From: Epiperipatus broadwayi
Taxonomy: Eukaryota; Onychophora; Udeonychophora; Euonychophora; Peripatidae
NCBI GenBank assembly: GCA_028023455.1
Contig: JAQFVV010006274.1
Coordinates: forward strand, 4,650,001 to 4,714,000
Length of the DNA stretch: 64,000 nucleotides
Direction of reading: 5' to 3'
Under the pieces are notes generated by a model. That model had not been told where the DNA came from, made no database searches, and saw only the letters and a list, made by a program, of their open reading frames with translations. The first letter of the stretch is position 1. Each line of letters begins with the position of its first letter. The translations under genes were made by a program, and so were the position numbers. Shown piece after piece: positions 45,904 through 64,000 of the stretch.

Positions 45904-48026
45904 TGTAACGGACCGTAAAATGTACTGGGCGTCTACAGGGTAAGATATTTAATTAATTGCTGCCCCAAATGTTTGGGTTGCCAAAATATGTAACGGACTA
46001 TAAAACCTTTTAGGATAGTACACCCAGAGCCTTCTCTACTTATAGGTCCTATTACTACTCGGAGTTCTAACTCAGTGCAGATACTAGCCTTTAACTCTGC
46101 TCAAGGATGGAATTAAATAGGATGGCAATAATGTGACCTCTATATAGATCCTTAATGGCTATTGCTAATAATAAATTAAAATCTGTATGTAGGTATAATA
46201 GCTATACTGGTGAGTGAAGTATGAATGATGCTTGACAATATAGAGACCAGAGAAACAAAGGTTTTAACTTTAAACAATAAATATTTATTAACAGATCATG
46301 CTTATAGTTATAATATTTATAAATCAACCGAATATATACATGATTATTATAAAACATTAATTTATCCTTACAACAATATGACTAACTGTAATTCAAATAT
46401 TAAAATATGGGCTGAAATAAGAATTATAAAATTTAGTGCATAATTTACAATAACGTATTAATTATTTTGAATATAAAATTATATTATTAATGTATGATTA
46501 TCATTCTGTTTACGTCCTTTAAATATACCTCAAAGTTATGTCTATGAATTGCTAATTTGTGTTTTGTATAGTTAAGAAAATATTATATATATCTAATTAT
46601 TAATTAGTTTGATTTTATCGTATTAATTATTTAATAAATGTAAATATTTAAAATCTTACCTTTTTGTTTCAGTCATTGTCCAGTTTTAAACCTTCCATTA
46701 TGATAATATTTTATTTACAAAACATTTATAATATATTGATGTATAGTTTGAGTTGTGCATCTCTCTCACCCTATAAAAATCCAAACAAATGGGTTCTTTT
46801 GTTTTTTTTTTTTTTTAAAAAAAAATGTTTGCTACACTTGGATATAAGAGTGAGAAAAATTCACAACCCAACTCTCAGTATACATTAAAAAAAAAAAATT
46901 TGAAACATAAAATATAATGAAATTTTGGAATTCCTTAAAACAATAGCACATTAAATTTTTAAGAGCAGCTTCGGGATTCTTAGCAGATAATGTCTTTCTT
47001 TCCTTCATGTATATTAAATCATGTTGACGTTTTAAGCATTACAATTCCCATGACGAAATTGAATTCCTCGGCGTTTGATTTTAAAGCCATGCATTTCCAT
47101 TCATAACAAGATTTTCCCACGTTGATTTAAACAATATATATATATACCAATAAATACGATCCTCCATCACACGTCAACGACACCAAGAGGATAGAAAAAT
47201 CCCCTGACACTCAATTAGCAAAAGTGCATTTTTAGATTTTATTTACACAATATAAATTATTAAATATGAATCCTTTTTTTTAAAGCTTACGTTATATAAT
47301 AAGACGAACGCTATCTCTATGCAGTTTTATTTATATATGTATGAAACGTATGATAAAGATTTTACTTTTAAAGTAATGTTAATAAAGTTCTATTTCATCA
47401 TTAGTTGATTTTATTTTATCCCAGAAACATTTGATTGCAATTATATTTTTTTTAACAATGTTAAATAACTATGATGCTCTTAGCATTTATTTGAACGAAC
47501 GAAAGTTCATCGATTAAATAGTTTTTTTTTTCTTTTTAAAACATTTTACAATTATCAATAATAAAATTCCAAATATTAAATAGTTTAATATTAATAAAGA
47601 ATGGAAATCCTAATAACTAATATATTAATTAAAATATTCTTTACAACTTTACTTTCGTGCATTTCAGTTGAACAAGCAAAACCAACAACAACTTAAAACA
47701 AAAAAAAAAAATCTGTTGCTTAGATATTTTTTTTTTCACGTTCCCAAAATCAACAAAGGTTTACTCTTTTTTTTCCTCTTTTAAACAAAAGAAACGTGGT
47801 TACTAGAATTTAATGTTAAATATTCTTTTTTTTATTTTGTCACGTCATGATTTAAAATCTACATTCATGTATATATATGTGTATATGTATATATTTTATT
47901 TTACATTTAATAAAAAAAAATGTGTTCATTCCTTCATGAATGTATGGTTATGTTTGTGGTATATATATGTGTATATGTCTCCAAATTGTTATTTTTTTTT
48001 TAATAAGGATTGGACATCACCTTACA
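45904..48026 (-). repeat. Element C, right LTR (5' LTR in element orientation)
   Basis: 2123 bp, TGTAACGG...CTTACA, nearly identical to 36904-39025. It is followed by (AT)n. The internal module at 45961-45996 (minus strand: GTTACATATTTTGGCAACCC) repeats the LTR-end/primer-site arrangement found at the real boundary. Confidence 0.95.
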
Positions 48027-48048
48027 ATATATATATATATATATATAT
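48027..48048. repeat. (AT)n microsatellite between element C and block E
   Basis: A perfect AT run between the CA end of element C and the TGTAAATATCG start of block E. Confidence 0.9.
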
Positions 48049-50512
48049 ATTGTAAATATCGATAAGTCTATCTATATTTTAAAAATTATCATTTGTTATA
48101 TAAAAAAAAAACCTCTTTGAGTTGATGTTTATACATGAAGTATTATTGTTTATGGTTATTAGGTATAGTTATTGTTTGAAGTTATTATTTTATTTATATG
48201 TTGATGGTACATCGTTATGAATATTTAATTATTATAAATAAATAAAGACATATAAATTGTTGATTATATAAAAAAAATATTTTATTTGCAGTGATTATTA
48301 AAAAAATGCAATATTATTATTTATGTATATTTTTAAAGCTGTCAAATAAATTTTCAATTTAATATTTTTAATATATATATGCTTGATATTTTATTTTTTT
48401 TAAAATGTTAATTGTTTAAAAGAAAACATGTGTAATGAGGGTTTTAAAAACAGCATTTGCTAGCACGTGGAGCAACAATGAAAAAGAAGCCATTATTATT
48501 ATTATTAAGATAGTGATAAAACCAACTAAAGGATAAAATTTTGTTGTACTTTGTTTCTTTGAAATTACCATTCTTCAGAATATTGGAATAAGATAGATTT
48601 CTATGGTAAATACATAAATCATGACAGGCTAATAGGGATATATTGCAGCCAAGAGGCTGCACCATTTCTTTCATTTATTCCAAAGCAGTTTTAAAAGAAA
48701 AAACTAAGAAAATTTCAATACATATATTTCATCGCGTCTGAAGCCGAAATTTGACATAGCTATCTGGAATCTATAATGGTCAATCTAATAATAATCTGGA
48801 GGTAACTAGAATTAATATATTGGATTTAACATTTCAATTTATTTATTTATTTTTCAAGGAAAGAAATTTTAGAAGGATAAAAATATACATATATCCAAGA
48901 ATTGACAATTTTCTCTAACGTGATAGTTTCCTCACCTTCACTAGAATGCATTCTAATATTAAACGGATAAAGAAATAAAACAAAGGAATAAGTTGACTTT
49001 TGAAGGAAAACTGGACATGTGAACTTTGAAAGGTAGTAAATAATTTTATATGTATAAATGATATATAAATATATTTTGAGATCGATATTTTTGTTTATTT
49101 TTATTTTTCATTGTAAAATATAACGTTTTATAAATATTCAATTCAAGCGTCTTGTTTTCTAACAGCAATAAACGTTTAACAGGTGTCAAAATTAACACTT
49201 AAGTAATTTAAAATCTTAAAGTATGGCTTATAAGTTTGGGTGGCATATGAGTTGTTATGTATATTTTAATAAGTAAATTTATATTCGCAAATTTTCATTA
49301 TAAAAAAAAAAAAATGTTTTATTATTAATTTATTTCCATTTTTTTTTTTAACTTTATATAATAATTCTTATGCATACCAAAACAATAATTTATATATATT
49401 TGCTGTATATAATATTTTTTTTTTTTTATTTTTATTTTAAATATATGAAAGATATAAATATGGATTTGTATTTATATTAATACCTACTTGTTAAGCACAG
49501 ATATGTCTTTATATATTTAATATATATACTTATTGCAAGTATATATGTATATTTATTATTTGGGTTTGTATTTAAAACATTGATATTACCTAAAATTAAA
49601 CCATAATATAAAAATAAAGGATGTACTATTTGTTTTATAAGTAATGCCTTTGTAATTTATTTGAAAGAGTATTAATATTTTATTCTTATTTTTCTTTTAG
49701 TGCCAAAGTCATTATGAAATTAATTGAATTCACAATTTAATAGAGGATAACTTCATATTTCACTTATTGTTTAGTCTTTAGGTCACTTACACATATTATT
49801 ATTCATTCATATGTTTAGATATACATAAATTTACATAATTAGATGTGTATATTGGATTTAATAGAATTACCTTTGTTTCTGATATATAAATTTGATTAGT
49901 TAGTCACATCAACCTTGAAAATAAATTATAATGATAGATCTCATTGCTCTGTATGATTTTAGATTTATTTCATGTATAGCTAGTTGGAAGGGCATATAAA
50001 CAATTTATTTAAATATAACTGGGATAATTTTGTTTTTCTTCATTTAAATCATACAATTTATTATATTAGGCTTTCTCAACAATTGGATTCATTTAGATTA
50101 TATATATTCCATTACGTTTATCATCCAATGTTTGAAGCATTATTTTCTTCTCATATATTGATGTTCCATTACATTTGAGGTAAAATATGTTTATATGATA
50201 TATTGTCCATTACATTTGGCACCACAAACTGTTGGTCCCAGTTAACTGATGATTGGTATAATGGAGTAAAAGTATGTTCCATTACATTTGGACGCCACAA
50301 CGTGGTCAGCATAATATGTTCGTTTAATTATTCATTACATTTGGTGTATCAAAGTTAGGGGCTTGGTTAACTAATAATTATTGTTACAAAAGTTCATATG
50401 TTTATTTTCATTTGAGATCATATATAAAGATACATTCCATTATATTTGGCTTTCCCAATGTTTGGGGCCTTCTTTCTTCAATTTAAATGGAATGCAGCAA
50501 GTACGTTCCATT

Positions 50513-50514
<2 letters not shown>
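48049..50514 (+). repeat. Block E: probable plus-strand solo LTR, about 2.47 kb, with iterated terminal modules
   Basis: It begins TGTAAATATCG directly after (AT)n and ends GTTCCATTACA directly before (AT)n at 50515-50555, so it has TG...CA ends on an ATAT target. No internal coding region, primer site beyond the end or second LTR copy was found. Its last 400 bases hold seven CCATTACATTTGGC-like modules. A minus-strand ORF at 48674-48444 (76 codons) lies in higher-complexity sequence but has no recognised motif. Confidence 0.55.
50108..50514 (+). repeat. Array of seven diverged LTR-end/primer-site-like modules
   Basis: Starts lie at about 50108, 50164, 50205, 50277, 50331, 50435 and 50506. 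The best-preserved are CCATTACATTTGGCACCACA (50206), CCATTACATTTGGACGCCAC (50279) and CCATTATATTTGGCTTTCCC (50437). Several are followed by a GTTTGGGG- or GTTGGTCC-like tail. Spacing is 40-105 bases. Confidence 0.75.

Positions 50515-50555
<41 letters not shown>
50515..50555. repeat. (AT)n microsatellite between blocks E and F3
   Basis: About 41 bases of perfect AT repeat. Confidence 0.95.
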
Positions 50556-57065
<6,510 letters not shown>

Positions 57066-57660
57066 GTGTTTCACAAGAACAATTATAATGTTAGTAAAAT
57101 TCTAAGGAAAACTAGCAATATTATTTTAAACTCTTTTATTAAAGAAACTCGGAAAAATTTAGACAAAATTGATAAATTATCGCTACATTTACGTTTATTA
57201 CTTAGTAATAAAATACATCCTTTTCTGAGGACTAGTTTTGATCGTATTGCAAGTTTTAGATCGTTTAAAGATTCGGAATTTGTAACAGCAAAGCAAAAGA
57301 AAAAATTGCAAATGCTAATTAGAACACAATCCCCAAACATTAAGTATCCAAATCAAAAAACCGTTTATAATTTATCTCTCTCTCTACAGATGAAATTTCG
57401 GTTTTAGAAAAAGGTTTCAATTTTGCTTTAACACCTTCCCGGATACCTTTTGAGAAAATTGTTTGTAGTGTTGAATCATCTCTCGATAAATTGATTCTAC
57501 ATCGGCTGATTTGGCTAGAGCTGAGATTTGTAATATTTTTTAAAAAGCTAAGCTTCCTAAAAATAATATTTCAAAGAAAGAAAGACAAGCATTAAATAAT
57601 ATAAAATCGGACAAATCAATTGTTGTACTTCCAGCTGATAAAGGTAATGCCACAGTCGTA

Positions 57661-59079
57661 ATGGATCGTGACATTTACCATAATAAAATTTTAGATCTGC
57701 TTAATGATAAAACTTATAAACTATCAAAAAGAGATCATACTACGTATTTGAAAAAAACAACAAAAGCTATTATTAATAAATCACCTATTGAAACAGAGAT
57801 AAAAAATAAAATAATCCCTCCTGAAAAATCTTGTGTCTGTCCAAAATTTTATGGACTTCCAAAAATTCACAAACCAGATACCCCCCTTCGTCCAATAGAA
57901 AGTGCAATAGGTTCTCCAACTCATATTTTAGCCAGATACTTATCGGATTTCATTAAACCTACAATCCCATCTATTAAATCATATATTAAAAACTCTCTTC
58001 ATTTTATTTCTGTTTTAAAAAGTTTAAAAATTAATGCTAATGACATTCTGGTCAGTTTTGATGTCGGGTCTTTGTTTACAAACATTCCAATTGATGAAGC
58101 TTTAAATATAATCTCACAACGTTGCGATTTACCAGACCATATTATTGCTTTAATTAAACATTGTCTCTTAAATACATATTTTGTATACAATGGACAGCAT
58201 TACAGACAAGTTTTTGGTACTCCTATGGCCTCAACTATCTCAGGAGTAATAGCTGATTTATTCATGGACTATATAGAAACTCGTGCTTTAGAATCATCAT
58301 CTTTAAAACCTCTCATTTGGCTCAGATACATAGATGACACTTTTGTCATATGGCAACATGGAAAAAATACATTAGATGATTTTTTCTTACATTTAAATAA
58401 TATGCATCCTCATATTAAATTTACAATGGAGACAGAGTCTGATGGAAAACTTCCTTTTCTTGATGTTCTAGTCATCAGAACACCAAATAGTTTATCTTTT
58501 TCTATTTACAGAAAGGATACACACACAGACATATATTTGCATTTCCATTCTCATCATCACCCAACTCAGATAGTTTCTGTAGCCAAAACTCTTTTAAATA
58601 GAGCAATTAACCTTTCAGATGAGACACATCTGAAAGAAGAAATAAATCATATTAATAGTGTTTTATTAGCAAATAGTTATAATTATAAATTTATAAAAAA
58701 AGCCTTATTTCGAGCCCAAAATAGACAAAATAGGAAACAAAAAGATGATAAATCAGCTATTAGGATTTGTGTTCCATATGTAAAAGGAACTACAGACAGT
58801 ATCGGACGTATATTAAAACACTATAATATAGATACAGCATTTTCTGCTCATCAAAAGATCAGCAATATAATAACCAAGCCTAAGGATTCAATCTCCCTTG
58901 AATCTCATGTTGTCTATCAAATCTCATGTAAAAATTGTAAAGCTTCTCACATAGGTATGAGTACTCATCGCATCAGTGTTAGGAGAGATGAGCATGCTAA
59001 TGCAGTTAAACAACACTCATCATCATCAGCACTCTCACTCCATACTATAGATTCAGGTCATAAAATTGATTTTTTCTAG
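57661..59079 (+). pseudogene. Penelope-like reverse transcriptase plus GIY-YIG endonuclease
   Basis: 472 codons in one frame. The reverse transcriptase blocks are in order. YGLPKIHKPDTPLRPI is the family hallmark before the fingers, near residue 63. SFDVGSLFTNIPIDEA contains the first catalytic Asp, with V to G next to it. GTPMASTISGVIADLFMDYIE, then RYIDDTFVIW (catalytic YxDD, near residue 223) and LPFLDVLV follow. Near residue 420, VVYQISCKNCKASHIGMSTHRISVRRDEH is the GIY-YIG domain with its CxxC pair, although YIG has become HIG. The frame ends early; the C-terminal IREAIEILKRPDCINKR continues in another frame at about 59120-59180. These enzymes copy RNA at a nicked chromosomal site. This copy is disrupted. 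Confidence 0.88.
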
Positions 59080-59322
59080 TACCAGGATCATATCCAGATG
59101 TGATAATCTCTACCAATGCAAAATTAGAGAAGCCATTGAGATACTTAAAAGGCCAGATTGTATCAATAAGCGAGATGATACATGTAAACTTCCTCCTATT
59201 TGGAAAGATTTTTTTTAAAAAAACATTCCTAAATTTAACATTTTTTGCTATTGGTGGAATTTTAACATTTTATTCAAATCAGTGATTGTAGCGCCTCTAC
59301 AACCGTCTTTCTACCTTTTATA

Positions 59323-59362
59323 ACTCTGTGGATGGCTTGTGTGACCAAGTCGAAACGTCAGT
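59323..59362 (+). ncRNA. Degenerate hammerhead-ribozyme-like motif after the Penelope-like ORF
   Basis: The same layout as at 36592-36631: stem I ACT (59323-59325), CTGTGGA (59326-59332, one core base changed from CUGANGA), stem II GGCTTG/CAAGTC (59334-59339 / 59346-59351, one G-T pair), GAAA (59352-59355), C, GTC (59357-59359), then AGT pairing with ACT. The changed core base makes self-cleavage doubtful. Confidence 0.5.
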
Positions 59363-59365
59363 ATA

Positions 59366-61072
59366 TTAATATTAAAAGTTTTTAACACGGATGAACCCGC
59401 AAAATATGTATTATATATATATTGTATCGGATAACTTATTGAAGAAATCCTCTCTTCAAATGATTCACTTATTTGGGAAAATGAAAAATGTAATGGATAC
59501 ACTCAGCTAATGATGAAAACTACTTCTGTTCATGCACAAAAAATGAGTTTAAATTCAACCCACATAACAATAGACTTATGAATTTGTAAGGTGCCAATGG
59601 ATCTTTTCGTTGAAATGTATTTTTACTTGATAAATAAAAAAGGCAAAACATAAATATTAATTAAGTAAGGAGTGTGTAGTCGGGAATATGCGATTCAGTG
59701 CTTTTGAAATAAAGTAATTGTAGAATATAAAAAAAAATCAAAAGATGCTTAAATTATTAATACGTTATAAGTTAGTTGATATAATAACAAACATAATTCA
59801 ACAATCGTAAAATTAAAATAATCCATAATATTATCTGTTTATGCTAGATTTCAGTTAGTAAAATGCAATTTACATCGTATAGATTATGAAATATACATGT
59901 TCAGAAAAAAGGTTAATATATATGTTCTTTCACACAGTAAGACAAATTTTCTTTATATATATATATATTAGATAAAGTAATGCTTTCACCATATTAACTA
60001 TTATTTTATATATTTAAAGTCAAACTTAAAAATTACCTGTTTTTAATTTTGATTTATTTACTAAATATTACATCAAACGTCAAATAATATAGACAATATT
60101 AATAATTCATATTTTTAAAAAAATAGATAGATATCTATCAGTATATTATTATTAATTTTTGGATATTGAATATAAGGTAAAAGTTAATTTTGAAGATAAT
60201 TTTACACATTGTTGTTTATATTAGCTGTTATTATCAAAGTTAACAGTTCAACATTCTGATTCCTGTTCCATTATTCCATGATATCTTTTAATATCTCCAT
60301 GATGATAAACAAAAATGTTAGGATTCGTGAACACTATTACTAGATGACTTTCAACTATTTCTATTTTATTAACATTATAATTCTATCAAATCCAGAGACT
60401 TAATGGCTTCCAATGGTTAATTATAGTAATTGTTGTCGTCCATTTCATTTATTCCGTACGACATTAATTGAGGATATCTCACACTCTCTTCATCTTGTAG
60501 TCTTTACTCAAAGCACATAACAACTTATATCAAAATCCATAGAATATTAAAGAAAACTAGATAACGTTAGTAAAATATTTTTGAAAATGTATGTGTTCTC
60601 TTCATTTGTTGTAGTGTTTTTTGTTTTTTTTTTATTAAATGGCATAAACGCATTTGTTAAAAGTAATTTAAGGAGCGTGAGCTTTTTGTTACATTTAACT
60701 ATAACAAAAATGTTTGATATTATTCAATAGACAAAACACATAATTTATTTTCATTTTAAAAAATCATTCATTGACTCTACATTCACTCTAAATTTGAATT
60801 TGTTATTAAACATAAATGATTTCTAATATTTTTTTTTATTTATCTGTAGATTATAAATTGATAATATTAATGGATGTGCATGTCTCACTATATATATAAT
60901 TTTAAAAGCTAAATAAAATATATTGCATATTTTATTATTATTTAAAACAAAATGTGTGTCTTTTATGAAATGATAAATTTCGTTTTTAGTTGTGAAAAAT
61001 ATATTTACATAATTTTAAAAAAAATATATAGTGATTGATCTATGTGTAATTATTTAAATTTACATATTTTAG
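59366..61072. other. AT-rich sequence, possibly intron or upstream flank of the GPCR exon
   Basis: No ORF or RNA gene was recognised. It ends in TACATATTTTAG at 61061-61072, a good 3' splice acceptor for the exon that follows. Confidence 0.5.
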
Positions 61073-62038
61073 ATCAAGATAAATTATTCAATAGCAAATA
61101 TTTATTGTGTACCCAACGCTACATTACAAGATGCACATCAATTTTATTTAATGGGAGAAGATATTAATGATCCGATGTATACATTTCTTCATTTTCTACG
61201 ATCTTTACGGATAAAAATAATAGCTTTTCTATTTTTTTTCTTTGGTATAAATGGCAATTTGTTAACATTATTGGTCGTTTCAAAAATGAAAATAACTTAT
61301 ACGATGAAAATTTGTTAAATGTTTTATTCAGTTAATGAATTGCTTGAGGAAAGCGTAATTGTTGGACATTTATTGTACGCCTTGTTCCCTGCAAATTATT
61401 ATACAGTTTTTTATATGGCACATATTTGGTCTCGTTTTGGAATGGTATTTGCAGACTTAAATGCTTCTTCATTTACCATCATCACTATTCATCGATTTAT
61501 ATCAGTCTGTCATCCGTTCACTTGCTCAAAAATTCTCACAACAAAAAATATTGCAATCGGTATTTGTGAGATTTGCATCTGTGCTAGTGTAAATCTTATT
61601 GGAGAAATTTTAGAGATATACAGAGTTATCTACGAAAATGAACTTGTATATATTTTACGAGTAAAACACAATGTTCATGTAGGTATTATGATGAAAATAT
61701 TGTATTTTTATAATATTCCTGCAATCATTTTTGGAGCAATTATGGTTATATACATGAATATAAAAATTATAATAGGATTTGGCGGATTGCGTCATCGGCT
61801 TCAGCAAGTTTCTGTAACAGTCAGAATTAATGTCATGCAAGAACAAAAATCTCTGTTCATTTTACTAAATACAATAATTTTTATTTTTTTTAATTTCATG
61901 TACACCTTTTTTGTTGACAATCATAAACTACTTACTTTTTCCTTCTGTAAAAAATGTACGATATTTTGTATTTTGTTTTTATTCAATATATGTATATCCT
62001 GGCATATCCTTCTACATTTTTCTTTTAACCAATCCTGA
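61073..62038 (+). pseudogene. Divergent rhodopsin-like GPCR exon with one in-frame stop
   Basis: A single frame from the acceptor AG at 61071-61072 to TGA at 62036-62038 encodes about 320 residues with seven hydrophobic segments, interrupted only by TAA at 61316-61318, between TM1 and TM2. An NAT glycosylation site lies in the N-terminal tail. TM1 has GINGNLLTLLVV (the conserved GN). The end of TM3 reads IHRFISVCHPF in place of D/ERY, a pattern close to invertebrate FMRFamide-type peptide receptors. TM5 keeps its Pro (YNIPAIIFG). The CWxP motif of TM6, NPxxY of TM7 and the usual extracellular loop Cys are not seen. It is a divergent or chemosensory-like receptor, or a pseudogene. ATG at 61319, just after the stop, would lack TM1. 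Confidence 0.7.
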
Positions 62039-63057
62039 TTTTAAAAAAACAAAAAACAAAACATTTTTTAAATTAATTTAAAAAAAATCAGATGTTGCAC
62101 CGAATTAATATTCCCAAGTGCATATTATAAATTCATTACACTATGGAACTCCTACTACACCAATATATAGTTAATAAACAGTAATTATTCAAAAATAAAA
62201 TTGTTAACTTAATGTTTCTCAAATCACATGCAATAAATGTAAAAAAAAAAAATAACTATCCGATAATTTGAGTTTATTTTAAGTGATAAACAGATATGTT
62301 GTATGCGTACTATTCAGTTGCGAGAATAGTTTGCTAAATTAAACATAAATAATTAAATATAATATTTGTGTGTTGGAAATGAGAGTATTCATAAAATCCA
62401 CAAAGCCCATGTGCATTAGCTTAATGGCTGATTATTACTATTACAGTTTATAAAACATAGCACTATATAAAATAAATATCTTATTTACATTTGTTTAATT
62501 TCAAGTAAGAATGATGTATCGTAAATTGTAGAAAATTACGCAAGCGTCATTTATTCACGCATATTAAAAGTAATTTAAAGTGATCGCTTAATATCATCAC
62601 GTTCTCATTCCCAAATAGTTTAGATTTGCCATACATAAACATTGGGTTGAAAAGTTAGATGAATTCATTCTATCTTTTCACCAAGACTTTATCTTGTGTT
62701 TGGAAGTGAGAATATTCATTTATAATTAAAAATCCACAAAGCGCATGTGCATTAGGTTAATGGCTGATTATTACTATTACAGTTTATAAATTATAGCACT
62801 ATATAAAATAAATATCTCATTTAAATATCTATTGCTATATACAAAAATAACTAATTTTAACTATCTATTATTGTAGAAGTAATAAAAATATTAGCTAATA
62901 TAAATTAAATAATAGTTTAATAATTAAAAGTCAATTTTATGCACACATATTCAATTCTATGTATGTAACTGTTTTTCTATTCATCTGTCTACTTTTTTAT
63001 TTATCTAATCACCGACCTTACTATGCATACAATTATGTACATAGAAGTCTGTCCATT
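62039..63057. other. AT-rich 3' flank of the GPCR exon with a pair of direct repeats
   Basis: AATAAA-like sequence follows near 62195. Apart from the repeat pair at 62369 and 62696 nothing was recognised. Confidence 0.5.
62369..62826. repeat. Direct repeat pair, about 120-130 bp each, 327 bp apart
   Basis: 62369-62490 and 62696-62826 share 'ttaatggctgattattact', 'agcactatataaaataaata' and 'atccacaaagc'. They differ by substitutions and one insertion of about 10 bases. The function is unknown. Confidence 0.85.
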
Positions 63058-63292
<235 letters not shown>

Positions 63293-63365
63293 ATTCTACC
63301 ACCTACCTACTTACCTACATATCCTACATACCTACCCCACCCACCCACCTAATTACCTACCTATT

Positions 63366-64000
63366 TATCCATATGTGTGCATACAAACATATAAATGATT
63401 TTTGTATTTATCACTGTATTTCTTATTTGAAATTTTTTATATTGCAACCATAAAGAAGTCTGACACCTCCTTTCTAACTATACATGATTTTATGAACAAT
63501 GTTCACCCATTTTATGATCTAGTAGTATTATAAAATCATATATCCATAATATTTAAGTAACTATGATATAAACATATAACTGATTTTTTTTTACATTTCC
63601 CATCTTACAGAAGTTATATTTAGAACTTGCAAAAATTCTATATATAACATTTGTAAATGCAAGCATATGGAATTAGGTCATGTAACATCAGACTTAATTT
63701 TTTTCTAACAACATACAGAAAGATGAATTAATAGTTACACTGCATAGTTATTTTCCTTGTCTTTTTTTTTTATTTGGGGAATGTTGATGAGTGTTTACAT
63801 GATTTCAACTCCAGTACATATAATCCTTTGTGAGAGCAAAACTCAAACAACTCACTCGAATTTTTACGCGCATGTTGACCATTAAATACTGCATAAAAAA
63901 CTGAACTAAAGAATCTGGCTAACTTGAATATAAAAATATTAATTTACAGTCAAGCACATAAGCAATAACTATTAAAAATAATACTATTCTGAGTAGCTCA
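63366..64000. other. AT-rich sequence, nothing recognised
   Basis: No ORF, repeat or RNA motif stood out on either strand up to the window edge. Confidence 0.5.

Larger units (their letters stand above)
36904..48026 (-). mobile_element. Element C: nearly intact, young gypsy-type LTR retrotransposon, 11.1 kb
   Basis: LTRs of 2122 and 2123 bp with TGTAACGG...CACCTTACA ends enclose, on the minus strand, a primer site, gag (in two frames) and a 1088-codon pol, then a polypurine tract. I counted only about a dozen LTR differences, mostly homopolymer or AT length changes, which means well over 99% identity and a recent insertion. The insertion site is inside (AT)n. There is no env-like ORF after pol. 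The gag frameshift at 43590-43596 is the only clear defect. Confidence 0.95.
57066..59365 (+). mobile_element. Penelope-like element, near full-length coding region with frameshifts
   Basis: Plus-strand pieces run in order. They are an N-terminal region (57066-57407), a linker in two further frames with one stop (57381-57660), the reverse transcriptase/GIY-YIG ORF (57661-59079) and a frameshifted C-terminus (about 59080-59230). A hammerhead-like motif follows at 59323-59362. No terminal repeat copy was found upstream, so the 5' end of the element is undefined. At least three frameshifts and one stop make it inactive. Confidence 0.85.

Noticed and set aside
48444-48674. 76-codon minus-strand ORF in block E
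   Set aside because: Lower AT content made it look coding, but there is no recognised motif and no partner ORF.

Overview
This is an AT-rich (by eye roughly 70% A+T or more) eukaryotic, almost certainly invertebrate animal, window made up mostly of transposable elements in different states of decay. Ty3/gypsy LTR retrotransposons, Penelope-like elements with GIY-YIG domains, a non-LTR reverse transcriptase relic, a tRNA-like SINE head, long (AT)n and (ATCT)n microsatellites and an FMRFamide-receptor-like GPCR exon together indicate a metazoan. The sequence alone does not fix the phylum. I see no bacterial or phage features.

Layout. 1-600: a tandem repeat of period 473. 2687-14971: an old gypsy element (A) on the minus strand. 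It has two LTRs, a tRNA-Pro-like primer binding site and a broken gag, and its pol is replaced by a 4.5-kb AT-rich block (F1). Its right LTR carries a 0.9-kb TIR transposon. 15640-18790: a decayed minus-strand gypsy pol (B), followed by unassigned sequence and a second AT-rich block (F2). 25877-31997: element D, a plus-strand LTR element with no pol, which keeps only a gag-like coiled-coil ORF. 32255-33100: a LINE relic and a SINE head. 33616-36080: a plus-strand gypsy of another lineage, joined to the 3' end of a Penelope-like element that ends in a hammerhead-ribozyme-like motif. 36904-48026: element C, an almost intact minus-strand gypsy of 11.1 kb with 2.1-kb LTRs that look more than 99% identical, gag in two frames and a 1088-residue pol. 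48049-50514: a probable plus-strand solo LTR (E). 50556-54790: a third AT-rich block (F3), then (AT)n. 57066-59365: a second, longer Penelope-like element. 61073-62038: a single GPCR exon with one in-frame stop. 63058-63292: (ATCT)n.

Two themes link the parts. First, C, E and F3 lie one after another, each bounded by TG...CA and separated only by (AT)n, as if successive insertions had used the same AT array as target. Second, C, D and E carry several diverged copies of an 'LTR end plus primer-binding-site' module inside their LTRs or leaders. This suggests that LTR boundaries have moved outward past older primer sites. This iterated-module architecture is the most unusual thing I see here.
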